From positions 220,779 through 284,778 of the forward strand of contig NZ_JARKMZ010000007.1 in NCBI RefSeq assembly GCF_029360775.1: a stretch of 64,000 nucleotides of DNA, read 5' to 3'. The first letter of the stretch is position 1, and each line of letters begins with the position of its first letter. The stretch is from Daejeonella sp. H1SJ63 (lineage in GTDB: Bacteria > Bacteroidota > Bacteroidia > Sphingobacteriales > Sphingobacteriaceae). The notes under the pieces are model-generated. The model ran no database searches. It had not been told where the DNA came from and was given only the letters and a program-made list of their open reading frames with translations. Both the position numbers and the translations under genes were made by a program. This document shows, piece after piece, positions 19,444 to 28,998 of the stretch.

Positions 19444-20942
19444 TTTGTTTCAAAAATTGCCTTAATCTCCTTCCTCTCAACATAAAGGATCATCAGGGTA
19501 AATATAATAAAGAGGGCATTGCCGATGAGCAGATTACGATCAAATACTACAAATGCTACAAAAACAATACAAACCGATGCAAGAATATAGGCAAGGTTCT
19601 TCTTCAGATTGTATGGGATAGGATAATGCTTCTGACCCCATAAGTAGGATAGTATCATCATGGATGTATAAGCCGAAAGAGAGATCCATGCCGAGGCAAC
19701 ATAACCATACTGAGGGATATAAATCACATTTAAAAGGATAGTCAGCAAAGCCCCGATACCTGAGATATAAAGTCCGAACCGGGTCTGATCCGAAAGCTTG
19801 TACCAGATCGACAAATTGATATAGATACCAAGACTTACATAACCAAATAACAGAACCGGCACAATCTTTAAGCCTGACCAGTAAAGAGCCTGCTCGGCCG
19901 TATTCTTTCCCTTAATAAAATACTTCAAAATCTCAATATTAGCCACCAGCAATACAAAGATCAGGCAAACGGCTATCACAAAAAAGTTCATGATACGGGC
20001 ATAGGTTTCACCAGAATTAGTATTCTTTGAGTGACTGAAAAAGAAAGGTTCGGCACCCAGCCTGAAAGCATTGATAAAAAGACTCAGAAACACTGCGATC
20101 TTGCAGCATGCCGCATAGATACCTACTTCCTGCTCTGATACTCCCGGGGGCAACAACTGCCCAAGAAATACCTTGTCTATATTTTCATTGATGATAAATG
20201 AGATATTGGCGATCAGCACCGGCAAGCTGTAAACCAGCATCTCCCTGAACATCTTCCTGTCGTAAGACAAAGTTAGCTGCAGTAGTTCAGGAATCAGCAA
20301 AATCAAAGTCAGCATACTTGCAATCAGATTGGATAGAAATACATAACCAACCCAGCCCTCCCTGTACCATCCGGAAATAAATTCCACACCCGGCCAGCCA
20401 GATTTGATGGCTACAGGTAATACGAATATGAAAAGCAGATTCAATCCTATAAAAGTCAGAATATTAGCAAACTTTATGAGGCTGTAACGAATTGGTTTCC
20501 CATCTGCACGCACTTTGGCAAATGGAATTACTGCCAATGCATCTATAACCAGAATATAAATGAAATATTTGACATACCTGGAATAATCAGAATCGTCAGC
20601 TGCACCAGCCTGCATCCATGCGGCAATATCATCAACAAAAAGAACGGTAAAAAGCAGGAAAAGCAGAGAAATCAGGCAAACCGTAAAAAAAGTATTATTA
20701 TATACCTTTTGTTTATCATTCTCATATTTACTCAGATATCTGAAATAGGTTGTTTCCATCCCGAAAGCCAGTATTGCATTGAACATAGATGCCCAGCTGT
20801 ACATCACAGAAAATATTCCGTAAACTTTCGGAGGATAGAGCCCTACATAAACAGGGGTAAGAATGAAATTAAGAAATCTGGTGACTACAGTGCTTATCCC
20901 GTAAATCGCAGTCTGACCGGCAAATTTTTTAATTGCTGACAA
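19440..20942 (-). CDS. Wzx-like polysaccharide flippase (MOP superfamily) in the dut operon
   Basis: A 500-residue protein with about 14 membrane segments. The opening [22 protein letters not shown] with [10 protein letters not shown] is the usual first helix of the polysaccharide-transport MOP family. Such proteins flip undecaprenyl-linked sugars across the inner membrane. No glycosyltransferase lies nearby, while the polysaccharide locus has its own flippase at 55986, so its substrate is unclear. It overlaps dut by 4 nt and lies in a housekeeping operon. A lipid-linked cell-wall or glycoprotein precursor is possible, but this is inference. Confidence 0.85.
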   Translation of the reverse strand: MSAIKKFAGQTAIYGISTVVTRFLNFILTPVYVGLYPPKVYGIFSVMYSWASMFNAILAFGMETTYFRYLSKYENDKQKVYNNTFFTVCLISLLFLLFTVLFVDDIAAWMQAGAADDSDYSRYVKYFIYILVIDALAVIPFAKVRADGKPIRYSLIKFANILTFIGLNLLFIFVLPVAIKSGWPGVEFISGWYREGWVGYVFLSNLIASMLTLILLIPELLQLTLSYDRKMFREMLVYSLPVLIANISFIINENIDKVFLGQLLPPGVSEQEVGIYAACCKIAVFLSLFINAFRLGAEPFFFSHSKNTNSGETYARIMNFFVIAVCLIFVLLVANIEILKYFIKGKNTAEQALYWSGLKIVPVLLFGYVSLGIYINLSIWYKLSDQTRFGLYISGIGALLTILLNVIYIPQYGYVASAWISLSAYTSMMILSYLWGQKHYPIPYNLKKNLAYILASVCIVFVAFVVFDRNLLIGNALFIIFTLMILYVERKEIKAIFETK

Positions 20943-20968
20943 TGATAGAGTAGATTAACATGAATAAA

Positions 20969-21241
20969 TTACCTCTTAACCACTTCAAAATTAGTATAGT
21001 TTTTCAATTCAGCCCCCATTGCAGTCACATTTTCAACCACAGAGCGGTCTGAGCCTTTCCGGCAAAATTCAAGAAACATATCCAGTGAAAAGTCATCTCC
21101 TTCTGCTTCAATAAAAACACTGCCATCAGGGCAATTCCTTGCTGTTCCCTTAATACCCAGCTGATCTGCTACTGCCTTACTCATCGCCCTGAAGAAAACT
21201 CCCTGCACTTTACCTGTAATTGTTATATCGAGATGTTTCAT
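20969..21241 (-). CDS. Acylphosphatase
   Basis: About 90 residues from the preferred start MKHLDITITG at 21241; an in-frame Met at 21256 would add five residues and overlap the upstream gene. The catalytic Arg is in GKVQGVFFRAM and the catalytic Asn in TARNCPDGSV, as in the acylphosphatase alpha/beta sandwich. It hydrolyses acyl phosphates such as carbamoyl phosphate or 1,3-bisphosphoglycerate in the cytoplasm. It follows the nitronate monooxygenase-like gene and precedes the flippase on the same strand. Confidence 0.93.
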   Translation of the reverse strand: MKHLDITITGKVQGVFFRAMSKAVADQLGIKGTARNCPDGSVFIEAEGDDFSLDMFLEFCRKGSDRSVVENVTAMGAELKNYTNFEVVKR

Positions 21242-21248
21242 TACTTTT

Positions 21249-22196
21249 TCAAACACTTAAATTACTTATTCTTTCTTTTTCTGAGAGAAATTCCTGCCAG
21301 ATATCCTGCAAAATTGCAGCCGCCGGTCTGATCTGATGGACCGCAGAAGCAATCTGCCCGATCTCCAGTTCACCCTCCTTCAAATCTCCCTCAAACATAC
21401 CTTTTTTTGCACGGCCTCTGCCCAGTAGCTTCATAAGTTCTGAACGATTGGCTCCCTCAGCTTCTGCCTTCGCTACCTGCTGATAAAACTCATTTTTAAG
21501 CAATCTTACCGGAACAAGGGATTTTAAACTCAGCTTGGTATCGCCTTCTTCGGCATTGATTATAGCATTTTTAAAATTTATATGTGCCGATGATTCAAGC
21601 GAAGCTGCAAACAATGAGCCGATCTGTACCCCATCTGCACCCAGTGCAAATGCTGCCAGCATTGCTCTGCCACTGCCAATCCCTCCTGCTGCAATCACCG
21701 GAATTGAAACCGCATCACATATTTCCGGCAGCAGACAGAAAGTAGTGGTTTCTTCCCTCCCATTATGACCTCCGGCCTCAAACCCTTCGGCAACTATTGC
21801 ATCCACACCACTTTGCTGAGCCTTTTCAGCAAATTTCTTATTGGCAATAACATGCGCTACTTTAATACCCCGTTCCTTGAGAAAGGGTGTCCACACAGCG
21901 GGATTACCTGCAGAAGTAAACACGATCTTTACTCCCTCTTCTGCAATGATATCCATGATGTTTTCTATCCCGGGATAGAGCAATGGTACATTAACCCCAA
22001 AAGGGTTTGCAGTGGCAAGTCTGCACTTCTGAATATGCTCCCGCAAAACTCCGGGATGCATGGATCCTGCACCGATCAAACCCAGTCCGCCGGCATTTGA
22101 TACCGCCGAAGCCAGTTTCCAGCCACTGCACCAGACCATCCCTCCCTGTATAATCGGATATTCAATATTAAAAAGTTCTTTAATTGGATTCATCAT
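21249..22196 (-). CDS. Nitronate monooxygenase / FabK-like FMN oxidoreductase
   Basis: A 315-residue TIM-barrel flavoprotein. IIQGGMVWCSGWKLASAVSNAGG, AEGFEAGGHNG and AAGGIGSGRAMLAAFALGADG are the substrate, catalytic-His and FMN-phosphate segments of the 2-nitropropane dioxygenase / enoyl-ACP reductase II family. It either oxidises alkyl nitronates or reduces enoyl-ACP; sequence alone does not settle which. No fatty-acid synthesis genes adjoin it. It starts 8 nt after the amidohydrolase stop and runs into the acylphosphatase gene. Two adjacent Met codons make the exact start uncertain by one residue. Confidence 0.87.
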   Translation of the reverse strand: MMNPIKELFNIEYPIIQGGMVWCSGWKLASAVSNAGGLGLIGAGSMHPGVLREHIQKCRLATANPFGVNVPLLYPGIENIMDIIAEEGVKIVFTSAGNPAVWTPFLKERGIKVAHVIANKKFAEKAQQSGVDAIVAEGFEAGGHNGREETTTFCLLPEICDAVSIPVIAAGGIGSGRAMLAAFALGADGVQIGSLFAASLESSAHINFKNAIINAEEGDTKLSLKSLVPVRLLKNEFYQQVAKAEAEGANRSELMKLLGRGRAKKGMFEGDLKEGELEIGQIASAVHQIRPAAAILQDIWQEFLSEKERISNLSV

Positions 22197-22204
22197 CTAA
22201 AATT

Positions 22205-23380
22205 CTATACTAATCTGAACAACTCAGAATCGGGACTAATTTCTGTCCCTTTAACATTTCTGATCAGATTCAGGCCCGGTGTTTTACCTTTTTCGATACT
22301 TCCGAAACGATCCTCAACCCCCAAAAAACAGGCTCCGTTCAGCGTAGCCCATTGAAGCAGGGTACCAAATGCCAGTTCAGGGAAATGTGCCTTTATCGTT
22401 TGAATTTCTGAAAATATACAGAGTTTTTCATTTGAAGCCAGACTATCTGTTCCGATGGTCATTTTAAGTCCGGAATGCTGAAATAAATTGATATCCGGCA
22501 ATCGGCCCTCTATATAAAGATTTGCATTAGGGCAGAAGCACCAGTAAATCTCCCTTCCGGATGAAATGGCAAAATGAATATCATCTGCATCAGTAAAAGT
22601 ATTATGAACCAGCATGATCTTTTGTTTATCTGGCAATAGGGACAGAACTGACTGCAAAGAAGTTTTGATCTGAGGTTCAAAAAAACTGATATCCTGATTC
22701 AGAAATCTGTAAAAATCAATAAATTCACCCTCCTTACTCATGAAAAATTCATTTTCCTGAGCGCATTCCTGATTATGCATGGTAATCAGGTTATCCTGAT
22801 TATCAGAGTATTGTTTAAGAATGAGAAATAACTCTTTTGAAACCGAATAAGGAGCATGCGGAACAATTGAGGATGGCAGCGGAGCAAGCTCATTTTTCAG
22901 ATCCAAGGCCCTCTGAAAAGCTGCTTCTGCCCTTTGGGGATCAAATCCAAGCAATTCAGCAAAAGTATGGTAATAGATTTTGCTTCTGCTCTTAACCGGC
23001 TTTGACAGGTTTGTGTTCGAGATATCTCCTACAGCTACTATTCCATTGTCAAACATCACCTGGTCAAACTCTTCCATAGCCTTCAAAACCTGATCCTGAT
23101 CTGCAGCACGCTGCGTAATCACTGAACGAATAAAGGAAGGTAATCCAAGGCCTTTGGGCAGCTGAGCCTTCATGTGAGAAAGTTCCAGATGACAATGTGC
23201 ATTCACAAAACCCGGAACAATAAGCCCTGCAAATTTTTCCGTTTTATCAGAAAGTCCGGAAGACTCTTCAGCATCAAGCAGATCAATGATGGTACCACTT
23301 TCATCTATTACCACCACCCCATCCTTAATCGGATCGGCACTCACTGGCAAAATATAATCGGCACTGAGGTATCTGAGCAT
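22205..23380 (-). CDS. Amidohydrolase superfamily protein (deaminase/chlorohydrolase-like)
   Basis: A 391-residue metal-dependent hydrolase. Metal ligands are visible as VNAHCHLELSH, the His of TMHNQECAQE, LVHNTF, and the Asp of TIGTDSLASNE. The late LASNE motif and single-metal pattern match the cytosine deaminase / S-adenosylhomocysteine deaminase / TrzA group. The substrate is unknown; aminofutalosine or another purine-like amine is possible. It is the first gene of the minus-strand run, with a promoter box almost touching the start codon. Confidence 0.85.
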   Translation of the reverse strand: MLRYLSADYILPVSADPIKDGVVVIDESGTIIDLLDAEESSGLSDKTEKFAGLIVPGFVNAHCHLELSHMKAQLPKGLGLPSFIRSVITQRAADQDQVLKAMEEFDQVMFDNGIVAVGDISNTNLSKPVKSRSKIYYHTFAELLGFDPQRAEAAFQRALDLKNELAPLPSSIVPHAPYSVSKELFLILKQYSDNQDNLITMHNQECAQENEFFMSKEGEFIDFYRFLNQDISFFEPQIKTSLQSVLSLLPDKQKIMLVHNTFTDADDIHFAISSGREIYWCFCPNANLYIEGRLPDINLFQHSGLKMTIGTDSLASNEKLCIFSEIQTIKAHFPELAFGTLLQWATLNGACFLGVEDRFGSIEKGKTPGLNLIRNVKGTEISPDSELFRLV

Positions 23381-23384
23381 AAAA

Positions 23385-23392
23385 CAAAAGTA
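23385..23392 (-). promoter_or_regulatory. -7 promoter box for the amidohydrolase operon
   Basis: Minus-strand TACTTTTG is an exact TAnnTTTG only 4 nt upstream of the ATG at 23380. If used, transcription would begin at or next to the start codon, giving an essentially leaderless mRNA. No -33 TTG is found at the usual spacing. Confidence 0.4.
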
Positions 23393-23594
23393 TGAGATAT
23401 AAGTCAGTATTGCGTAATGAGGCTGACAAAGCTGAATTCATAACAGCAGCCTTAATTCAGCGAACTGACAACTGGTAGCAGATGCATACCTTTCAAATCA
23501 GCAAAATTTGCCTGAATACTAACCAACTAATCACTAACCAACTATATCAACAGATAACACTCAGCTGACCCCGGATTCGAAAACTAAATTTTCG

Positions 23595-23602
23595 TATTTT
23601 TG
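23595..23602 (+). promoter_or_regulatory. -7 promoter box for rlmN
   Basis: TATTTTTG lies 7 nt before the rlmN ATG, again predicting a very short leader. Immediately upstream a 6-bp inverted repeat (CGAAAA/TTTTCG, 23578-23594) could be a regulator site. The rest of the 229-bp divergent gap holds degenerate short repeats (GTATTGCGTAATGAG near 23407; ACTAACCAACTA near 23517). Confidence 0.45.
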
Positions 23603-23609
23603 CAGAATA

Positions 23610-24653
23610 ATGCAGCAGGTACAGAAAAAAGACATCCGGAGTTTATCGCCGGAGCAGTTGAAGCAGGAATTCATCGCAATGGGAGAGCCGGCATTCAGGG
23701 CCAAACAGGTTTATGAATGGCTTTGGGTTAAGTCCTGTACTGATTTTGATGAAATGAGCAATCTCTCTAAGCCATTGAGAGAGAAACTTAAGGAACAATT
23801 TACAATTAATTATGTAGTAGTCAATCAATCGCAGTTCAGTTCAGACAAGACCATTAAGAGTACTTTCAGACTGTACGACGGCAATATTATTGAAGGAGTT
23901 CTGATCCCGGCAACCGACCGCATGACCGCATGTGTGAGTTCGCAGGTTGGATGCAGTCTAACCTGTAAATTCTGTGCTACAGGCTATATGGAAAGAAAAC
24001 GCAATCTGAATGCTGATGAAATTTATGACCAGGTAGTTCTGATTGATAAACAGGCCAAAGACAATTACAATGCTCCTCTGACGAATATTGTATACATGGG
24101 TATGGGTGAGCCTTTATTGAACTATGCCAATGTATTAAAATCCATTGAGCGCATTACAGCTCCAGACGGGCTCAATATGGCTGCCAAACGGATCACTGTT
24201 TCGACGGCCGGAATCGCTAAAATGATCAAAAAACTTGGCGATGATGCAGTACGGTTCAATCTGGCACTTTCGCTGCATGCAGCAAATGATGAGAAGCGCA
24301 ATACAATTATGCCGATTAATGAGCAAAATTCGCTGAAGGCATTAGCTGAAGCTCTGAAATACTTCTACTCCAAAACCAAGAATCCGGTAACCTATGAGTA
24401 TATCGTCTTCAATGATTTCAATGATAATATTGACGATGCTGAAGAACTCGTCAGATTTTGCCGTCATATTCCATGCAAAGTAAACATCATAGAATATAAC
24501 CCTATTTCCTTTGCAGATTTTGAAAATGCCGGAGTGGATAAGATCGAAGCCTTTGCTGCACACCTCAGAAAGAACGGTATCAATACCAATATCAGAAGAA
24601 GCAGAGGCAAAGATATTGATGCCGCATGCGGACAACTGGCGGTAAAAAGCTGA
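23610..24653 (+). CDS. rlmN: Dual-specificity 23S rRNA/tRNA adenine-C2 methyltransferase
   Basis: A 347-residue radical-SAM enzyme of normal length. The iron-sulfur cluster Cys residues are C115, C119 and C122 (GCSLTCKFCATG); the methyl-carrying Cys is C340 in DIDAACGQL. YMGMGEPLLNY is the SAM-binding GGE-type motif. It methylates A2503 of 23S rRNA and A37 of certain tRNAs. The absence of an obvious Shine-Dalgarno sequence is normal for the phylum. The gene stands alone, divergent from the amidohydrolase operon. Confidence 0.97.
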   Translation: MQQVQKKDIRSLSPEQLKQEFIAMGEPAFRAKQVYEWLWVKSCTDFDEMSNLSKPLREKLKEQFTINYVVVNQSQFSSDKTIKSTFRLYDGNIIEGVLIPATDRMTACVSSQVGCSLTCKFCATGYMERKRNLNADEIYDQVVLIDKQAKDNYNAPLTNIVYMGMGEPLLNYANVLKSIERITAPDGLNMAAKRITVSTAGIAKMIKKLGDDAVRFNLALSLHAANDEKRNTIMPINEQNSLKALAEALKYFYSKTKNPVTYEYIVFNDFNDNIDDAEELVRFCRHIPCKVNIIEYNPISFADFENAGVDKIEAFAAHLRKNGINTNIRRSRGKDIDAACGQLAVKS

Positions 24654-24760
24654 TTCAATGAGCAAGCCGATAGCCTTTGGCATCAAATAAAAGAAAACTT
24701 GTAAGTATTGGCGGTTTGATTATACGCTTGGATCAGGAGTTCAGTTGCTGATCAGTTGAA

Positions 24761-24890
24761 TTTGTCAATGTGATGATTTGTCTATTTGTCCATGAAAGAG
24801 AATGAGCAAATTGGCAATCAGACTCAGACATCAAAATAAACTACTCATATCAATTCAGCAGTCATAAATCTTACTAACTACTAACTTACC
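24761..24890. repeat. Gap between rlmN and comF with dispersed short repeats
   Basis: The 299-bp gap holds no gene I can support. At 24761-24815 it carries the reverse complement of a roughly 50-bp phrase also found at 43453-43500 and 51885-51930 (core GACAAATAGACAAATC plus TTTGCTCATTCT). At about 24848-24890 it carries an ATTCAGCAG...TACTAACTACTAA phrase shared with 31221-31270. Confidence 0.6.
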
Positions 24891-24952
24891 GTTTACTAAG
24901 CTATTTCATACACAGCCCGCCTTCTGATATCTAAATCTCTTAGATTGATCTC

Positions 24953-25651
24953 ATGAAAGAGATCCTCAGGTATTTCAATGATCTTTTTGCTTTGTTCTTT
25001 CCTGAATTATGTGCGGCATGCGGGCGCAATCTTTTCAATAGTGAAAGAATGATCTGCACTCACTGCATCTATCACCTACCGCATACAGATTTTCACAACG
25101 ACCCCCAAAACCGAATGGCGAAGCAGCTTTGGGGCAGAATCCCTTTTATTCAGGCCTGTGCATTCCTATATTTCAGGAAGGGCAACAAAGTCCAGAACCT
25201 GATGCATCAGCTCAAATACAATAAAAAAACCGAAGCCGGTAAGCGCGCAGGTGAGCTTTATGGCTATGAACTGAAACAATCAGACAAGTTTATTTATCCG
25301 GAACTGATCATTCCGGTACCTCTGCACCCTTCAAGATTAAAAAAAAGAGGTTATAACCAAAGTGAATGTATTGCTGCCGGAATCTCTTCGGTTTTGGGGA
25401 TCCCCGTTTGCAGCGATAATTTAAGCCGGATAGAAAATACGCGAACACAAACCCGCAAATCACGATTCGCCAGATATGAAAATCTGAAAAATGCCTTCCT
25501 GCTTAAAAATCCAAACCTGCTGATTAACAAACATATCTTACTAATTGATGATGTTATGACCACCGGATCAACATTGGAAGCATGCAGCCTGAAATTACTG
25601 GAAATTGAAGGTTTAAAAATAAGCGTCTGCACTATTGCCTATGCAGAATAA
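24953..25651 (+). CDS. ComF family protein (phosphoribosyltransferase fold)
   Basis: A 232-residue protein. An N-terminal zinc-ribbon-like region has paired Cys residues (ELCAACGRN and MICTHC, about residues 19-39). The C-terminal phosphoribosyltransferase domain has the PRPP loop LLIDDVMTTGST near residue 198. IIPVPLHPSRLKKRGYNQSE is the ComF/GntX signature. ComF acts in DNA uptake in competent bacteria, but in many genomes its role is unproven. No other competence gene is nearby. Confidence 0.9.
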   Translation: MKEILRYFNDLFALFFPELCAACGRNLFNSERMICTHCIYHLPHTDFHNDPQNRMAKQLWGRIPFIQACAFLYFRKGNKVQNLMHQLKYNKKTEAGKRAGELYGYELKQSDKFIYPELIIPVPLHPSRLKKRGYNQSECIAAGISSVLGIPVCSDNLSRIENTRTQTRKSRFARYENLKNAFLLKNPNLLINKHILLIDDVMTTGSTLEACSLKLLEIEGLKISVCTIAYAE

Positions 25652-25746
25652 TATCATAACATTCTCAGGCCGGTTTTAAGAAAACCTAATCTCAAAATTC
25701 TGCTCTGCAGGATAAATGAAACCCCAATTAATTTAAAAAAATAAAA

Positions 25747-25803
25747 ATGAAACCTTTAATCCCTGCTCACGTAAAAATGTCTGAGAGCGTTAATTTAAGA
25801 TGA
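25747..25803 (+). other. Possible 18-codon reading frame before a terminator
   Basis: After an A-rich tract an ATG opens a frame encoding MKPLIPAHVKMSESVNLR and stopping at the foot of the terminator hairpin. It may be a small peptide, the remnant of a longer gene, or chance within a small RNA. No homologue is recognised by eye. The gap 25652-25841 otherwise contains nothing coding. Confidence 0.2.
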
Positions 25804-25834
25804 AAAAGCTGACTGCCTGTGGCGTCAGCTTTTT
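25803..25834. terminator. Strong bidirectional intrinsic terminator between comF and the hybrid kinase
   Basis: Perfect 11-bp arms AAAAAGCTGAC (25803-25813) and GTCAGCTTTTT (25824-25834) flank a loop with an inner GCC/GGC pairing. The T-run on the plus strand continues as CTATTTTTT, and the A-run gives a T-run on the minus strand. It sits between convergent genes and can end transcription from both sides. Confidence 0.85.
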
Positions 25835-25841
25835 CTATTTT

Positions 25842-28800
25842 TTAAGATTTACCGGCTGAAAGAAATAACCTGATCTTACTGTATAGCTCATTTGGAACAA
25901 AAGGTTTAATCACATAATCATTCATCCCGCATTCGGTAATCGTTTCAAGTTCGTGAGAAAACAAAGATGCTGTTAAAGCAATAATCGGAACCCTTGCATG
26001 ATGTCCGCCAAGCTGCCGGATAGCCCTGGATGATTCCATTCCATCCATAACAGGCATATGCAAATCCATCAAAATCAGATCATAATGCTCCTGCTGCACC
26101 TTATCCAATGCAATTTGTCCGTTTTCAGCAAAAGAAACTTTTACTCCCCACTTGGAAAGCACCTTATTGGCCAGCAGGCGGTTAATTTCATTATCATCAA
26201 CTACTAAAATAGACCCGGACAATTCGTGTACCGGAGTTTGGCTTTCCATTGGCATGACAGAATGATTTGAACGGTTAAATTCAATAGTAAAACTAAACAC
26301 TGATCCTTTTCCCAACTCGCTCTCCAAATGTATGTCAGAATTATGTAATTCTAAAAGGCTTTTTGTTATGGCAAGTCCAAGGCCGGTTCCTCCATATTTT
26401 CTGGTCGTATCTGAACTTGCCTGCGTATAGGATTTAAATATATAATCCATTTTATCACGGGCAATTCCAATACCCGTATCTGAAATCTCAAATCGTACCC
26501 TGACCGAGTTTTTATTCTCTTCAATCAAATCGAGTTTTAACTTAACCTCGCCTTTCTCTGTAAATTTCACAGAGTTCCCTAAAAGATTAATCAGTATCTG
26601 GTACAACCGGGTATTATCACCAATTACAAATTCAGGAATACGGTGATCTATTTCCGACTTCAATGCCACTGCTTTCTCTTCTGTTTTAAACTGAAGGGAA
26701 TTCAGGGTATGAGTAACCAATTCCTTCAGGTTAACATTGACACTTTCCAGGATCATATTACCTGTTTCTATTTTGGTATAATCAAGAATATCATTAATCA
26801 GTGCCAGCAGGTTTTGAGCAGAAAAACTCAGAATCTTAAGGTTCTCAATCTGCGACTCAGTAGGATTATCATCCATCAAAATATGAGACATCCCGATCAC
26901 AGCATTAAGAGGTGTTCTGATCTCATGGCTCATCACAGATAGAAAGGTTTCCTTGGCCTTGCTTAAATTCAATGCCTCTTCCCTGGTTTTAATCAGTTCC
27001 TGCTCAGCCAGTTTCCTTTCAGAAATATCATTTATAATCTCAACCTGCTGATCCAGACTTCCGTCCTTGTTAAATGTGGGTGTATTAGAAATAGATAACC
27101 ATATTGGAGTACCGTCCTTTTTATAACTCAGGAGTTCGATATTTGAAGGTTTACAATCTGCAGCTTGCTGCCTTGCTTTCTTCAGTAATTCCATGTCCGT
27201 ACCTGCACCTGCCAGTAAATCTCCGGGGCGGGTATGCTGAAACTCCTCAAGCGTATAGCCTGTTAAATCCTTCAGCGACTGGTTTATCCATTTGATCTTA
27301 CCATCACCTCCGCTTATAGCTACCCCATTTATGGTCTTGCTGGCTACCAGGGAAAGTAAAGTAAGCTGCTCTTCGGCATATTTACGCTCGGTAATATCAT
27401 TAACGATCTCCACCTGACGTTCAACTTCTCCCTTATCATTAAGAATGGGGGTAGTAGTAGTATTAATCCAAATCGTGGATCCATCTTTCCTGTAGATCAG
27501 CAGATCAACACTATATGGCTTTTTCTCTTTTATTGCCCTTTCTGCAATTTCAAGTGAATACGCTGATGTTTGTTTACCAATAACATTTTCCCCAAGTCGT
27601 TTCCCCTCTATCTCACTGAATTTATAGCCTAGCATATTTTCGAGTGCTGTATTGACCCAGGTAACCCTTCCCTTTCCATCCCTGATTACTATACCACTTG
27701 ACGATTTACTGGCGACCATAGATAAAATTTCCAGTTCCATTTCCGCCTTTTTTCTGGATGTAATATCAATGATTACCTCAACTTCCTTATCGATATTCCC
27801 AGCTTCATCCAGCACAACAGAATTCATTACGGATAACCACATCGGATCGCCATCTTTTTTATATGCAAGCAGATCTACCGTAAAAGGTTTTTTATTCCTG
27901 GTTAGCTCACGTGCTTTATGGATCACATTCAGGTCGGTGTCTTTACCCCTGATTACATCCCCAAGCTTGTGTCCTTTAAAATCTGCAAGACTATAACCGG
28001 TAATAGTTTCTGTTGCCGAATTAATCCAGATAATACTACTCTTATTGTCACTTATAACAACCCCATTGTTTACTTTATTTGCAACAAGCGACAATTGTTC
28101 AAGTTCAGCAAGCATTTCTTTCTGACCGGTGATATCACGGCCATTGGCAAACCATTTATCATTCTTTACCGAAACAGACCAGCTCATCCACCTGGTTCCA
28201 CCATTTTTCAGCTTAAGCCTTCCTTCAATTTCGAAGCTCTTTTTACCACTTTCAAGCCCGTTTTTAATCAGGGAAGCAATAGATTTCATATCCGCTTCAT
28301 AGAAGAGGCTCCAGATAGTTCTGCCGATTACCTCATCAACTGAATACCCCAGCATACGCTCCACAATCTTGTTCATCAACAAAATTTCCCCTTCCTGATC
28401 AAGAATACAATGAAGTTCGGCTGAGCTGTTGAACATCATATTGATATCTTCATACTTATGAACGATATTCTTCAGGCCAATATTTTTTCGTCTTGTTTCG
28501 ATTTGAAACACTATCCCTTCGGCAAGAATCTGAAGGGATTCTATTTGCTTATCGTCCAGCTCACCAGGAATTACATCGGTAACACTCAAAGCCCCCAAAA
28601 CCTGTCCTTCATCACTAATCAATGGGCATCCTGCATAAAACCGGATTTTCGACTTTGATTTTACACAGGCTAATTCAGATACACGGGGATCAAGGAGGGT
28701 ATCTTTTATTACAAGGGCACCATTACCCTGCAAAGTTAAATGACAAAAGGTGTCAGAAAGAGGAGATAATCCCCCACTGACACCTTTATTTGATTTAATG

Positions 28801-28976
28801 AAGTGATGACCTGTATCTACAAAATTAATTTGGGCAACAGGCTTATTACATATATTGGATGCCAGTTTTGTGATTAAATCGTACTCTTTCCGGGATAGAA
28901 AATCAAGGATATCGAACTCATTAAGAGGGATCATCCAATAAGATTCATCATCGCCGGTCACATTACTATCTGGCAT
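25842..28976 (-). CDS. Hybrid sensor histidine kinase: GAF, four PAS, HisKA, HATPase, receiver
   Basis: A 1044-residue protein without membrane segments, so probably cytoplasmic. Domains: GAF about 25-160; PAS about 170-290, 292-412, 414-534 and 536-656; HisKA with phospho-acceptor His684 in MSHEIRTPLN; HATPase with DTGIGIA near 833 and GGTGLGLAI near 863; receiver about 922-1040 with Asp971 in LILMDLHMP. PAS 2-4 are near-copies, each opening LSxVAxKxxxGxxI and ending DIxxRKxAE, so they arose by tandem duplication. They lack the LOV cysteine. No DNA-binding output or partner regulator adjoins it. It starts 22 nt after glyA and may be co-transcribed with it. Confidence 0.93.
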   Translation of the reverse strand: MPDSNVTGDDESYWMIPLNEFDILDFLSRKEYDLITKLASNICNKPVAQINFVDTGHHFIKSNKGVSGGLSPLSDTFCHLTLQGNGALVIKDTLLDPRVSELACVKSKSKIRFYAGCPLISDEGQVLGALSVTDVIPGELDDKQIESLQILAEGIVFQIETRRKNIGLKNIVHKYEDINMMFNSSAELHCILDQEGEILLMNKIVERMLGYSVDEVIGRTIWSLFYEADMKSIASLIKNGLESGKKSFEIEGRLKLKNGGTRWMSWSVSVKNDKWFANGRDITGQKEMLAELEQLSLVANKVNNGVVISDNKSSIIWINSATETITGYSLADFKGHKLGDVIRGKDTDLNVIHKARELTRNKKPFTVDLLAYKKDGDPMWLSVMNSVVLDEAGNIDKEVEVIIDITSRKKAEMELEILSMVASKSSSGIVIRDGKGRVTWVNTALENMLGYKFSEIEGKRLGENVIGKQTSAYSLEIAERAIKEKKPYSVDLLIYRKDGSTIWINTTTTPILNDKGEVERQVEIVNDITERKYAEEQLTLLSLVASKTINGVAISGGDGKIKWINQSLKDLTGYTLEEFQHTRPGDLLAGAGTDMELLKKARQQAADCKPSNIELLSYKKDGTPIWLSISNTPTFNKDGSLDQQVEIINDISERKLAEQELIKTREEALNLSKAKETFLSVMSHEIRTPLNAVIGMSHILMDDNPTESQIENLKILSFSAQNLLALINDILDYTKIETGNMILESVNVNLKELVTHTLNSLQFKTEEKAVALKSEIDHRIPEFVIGDNTRLYQILINLLGNSVKFTEKGEVKLKLDLIEENKNSVRVRFEISDTGIGIARDKMDYIFKSYTQASSDTTRKYGGTGLGLAITKSLLELHNSDIHLESELGKGSVFSFTIEFNRSNHSVMPMESQTPVHELSGSILVVDDNEINRLLANKVLSKWGVKVSFAENGQIALDKVQQEHYDLILMDLHMPVMDGMESSRAIRQLGGHHARVPIIALTASLFSHELETITECGMNDYVIKPFVPNELYSKIRLFLSAGKS

Positions 28977-28998
28977 TAATGCTAAAATCTAGAATTTA

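Noticed and set aside
23560-23609. tRNA-like GGATTCGA near rlmN
   Set aside because: No acceptor stem or cloverleaf can be drawn around it; it is part of a promoter region.
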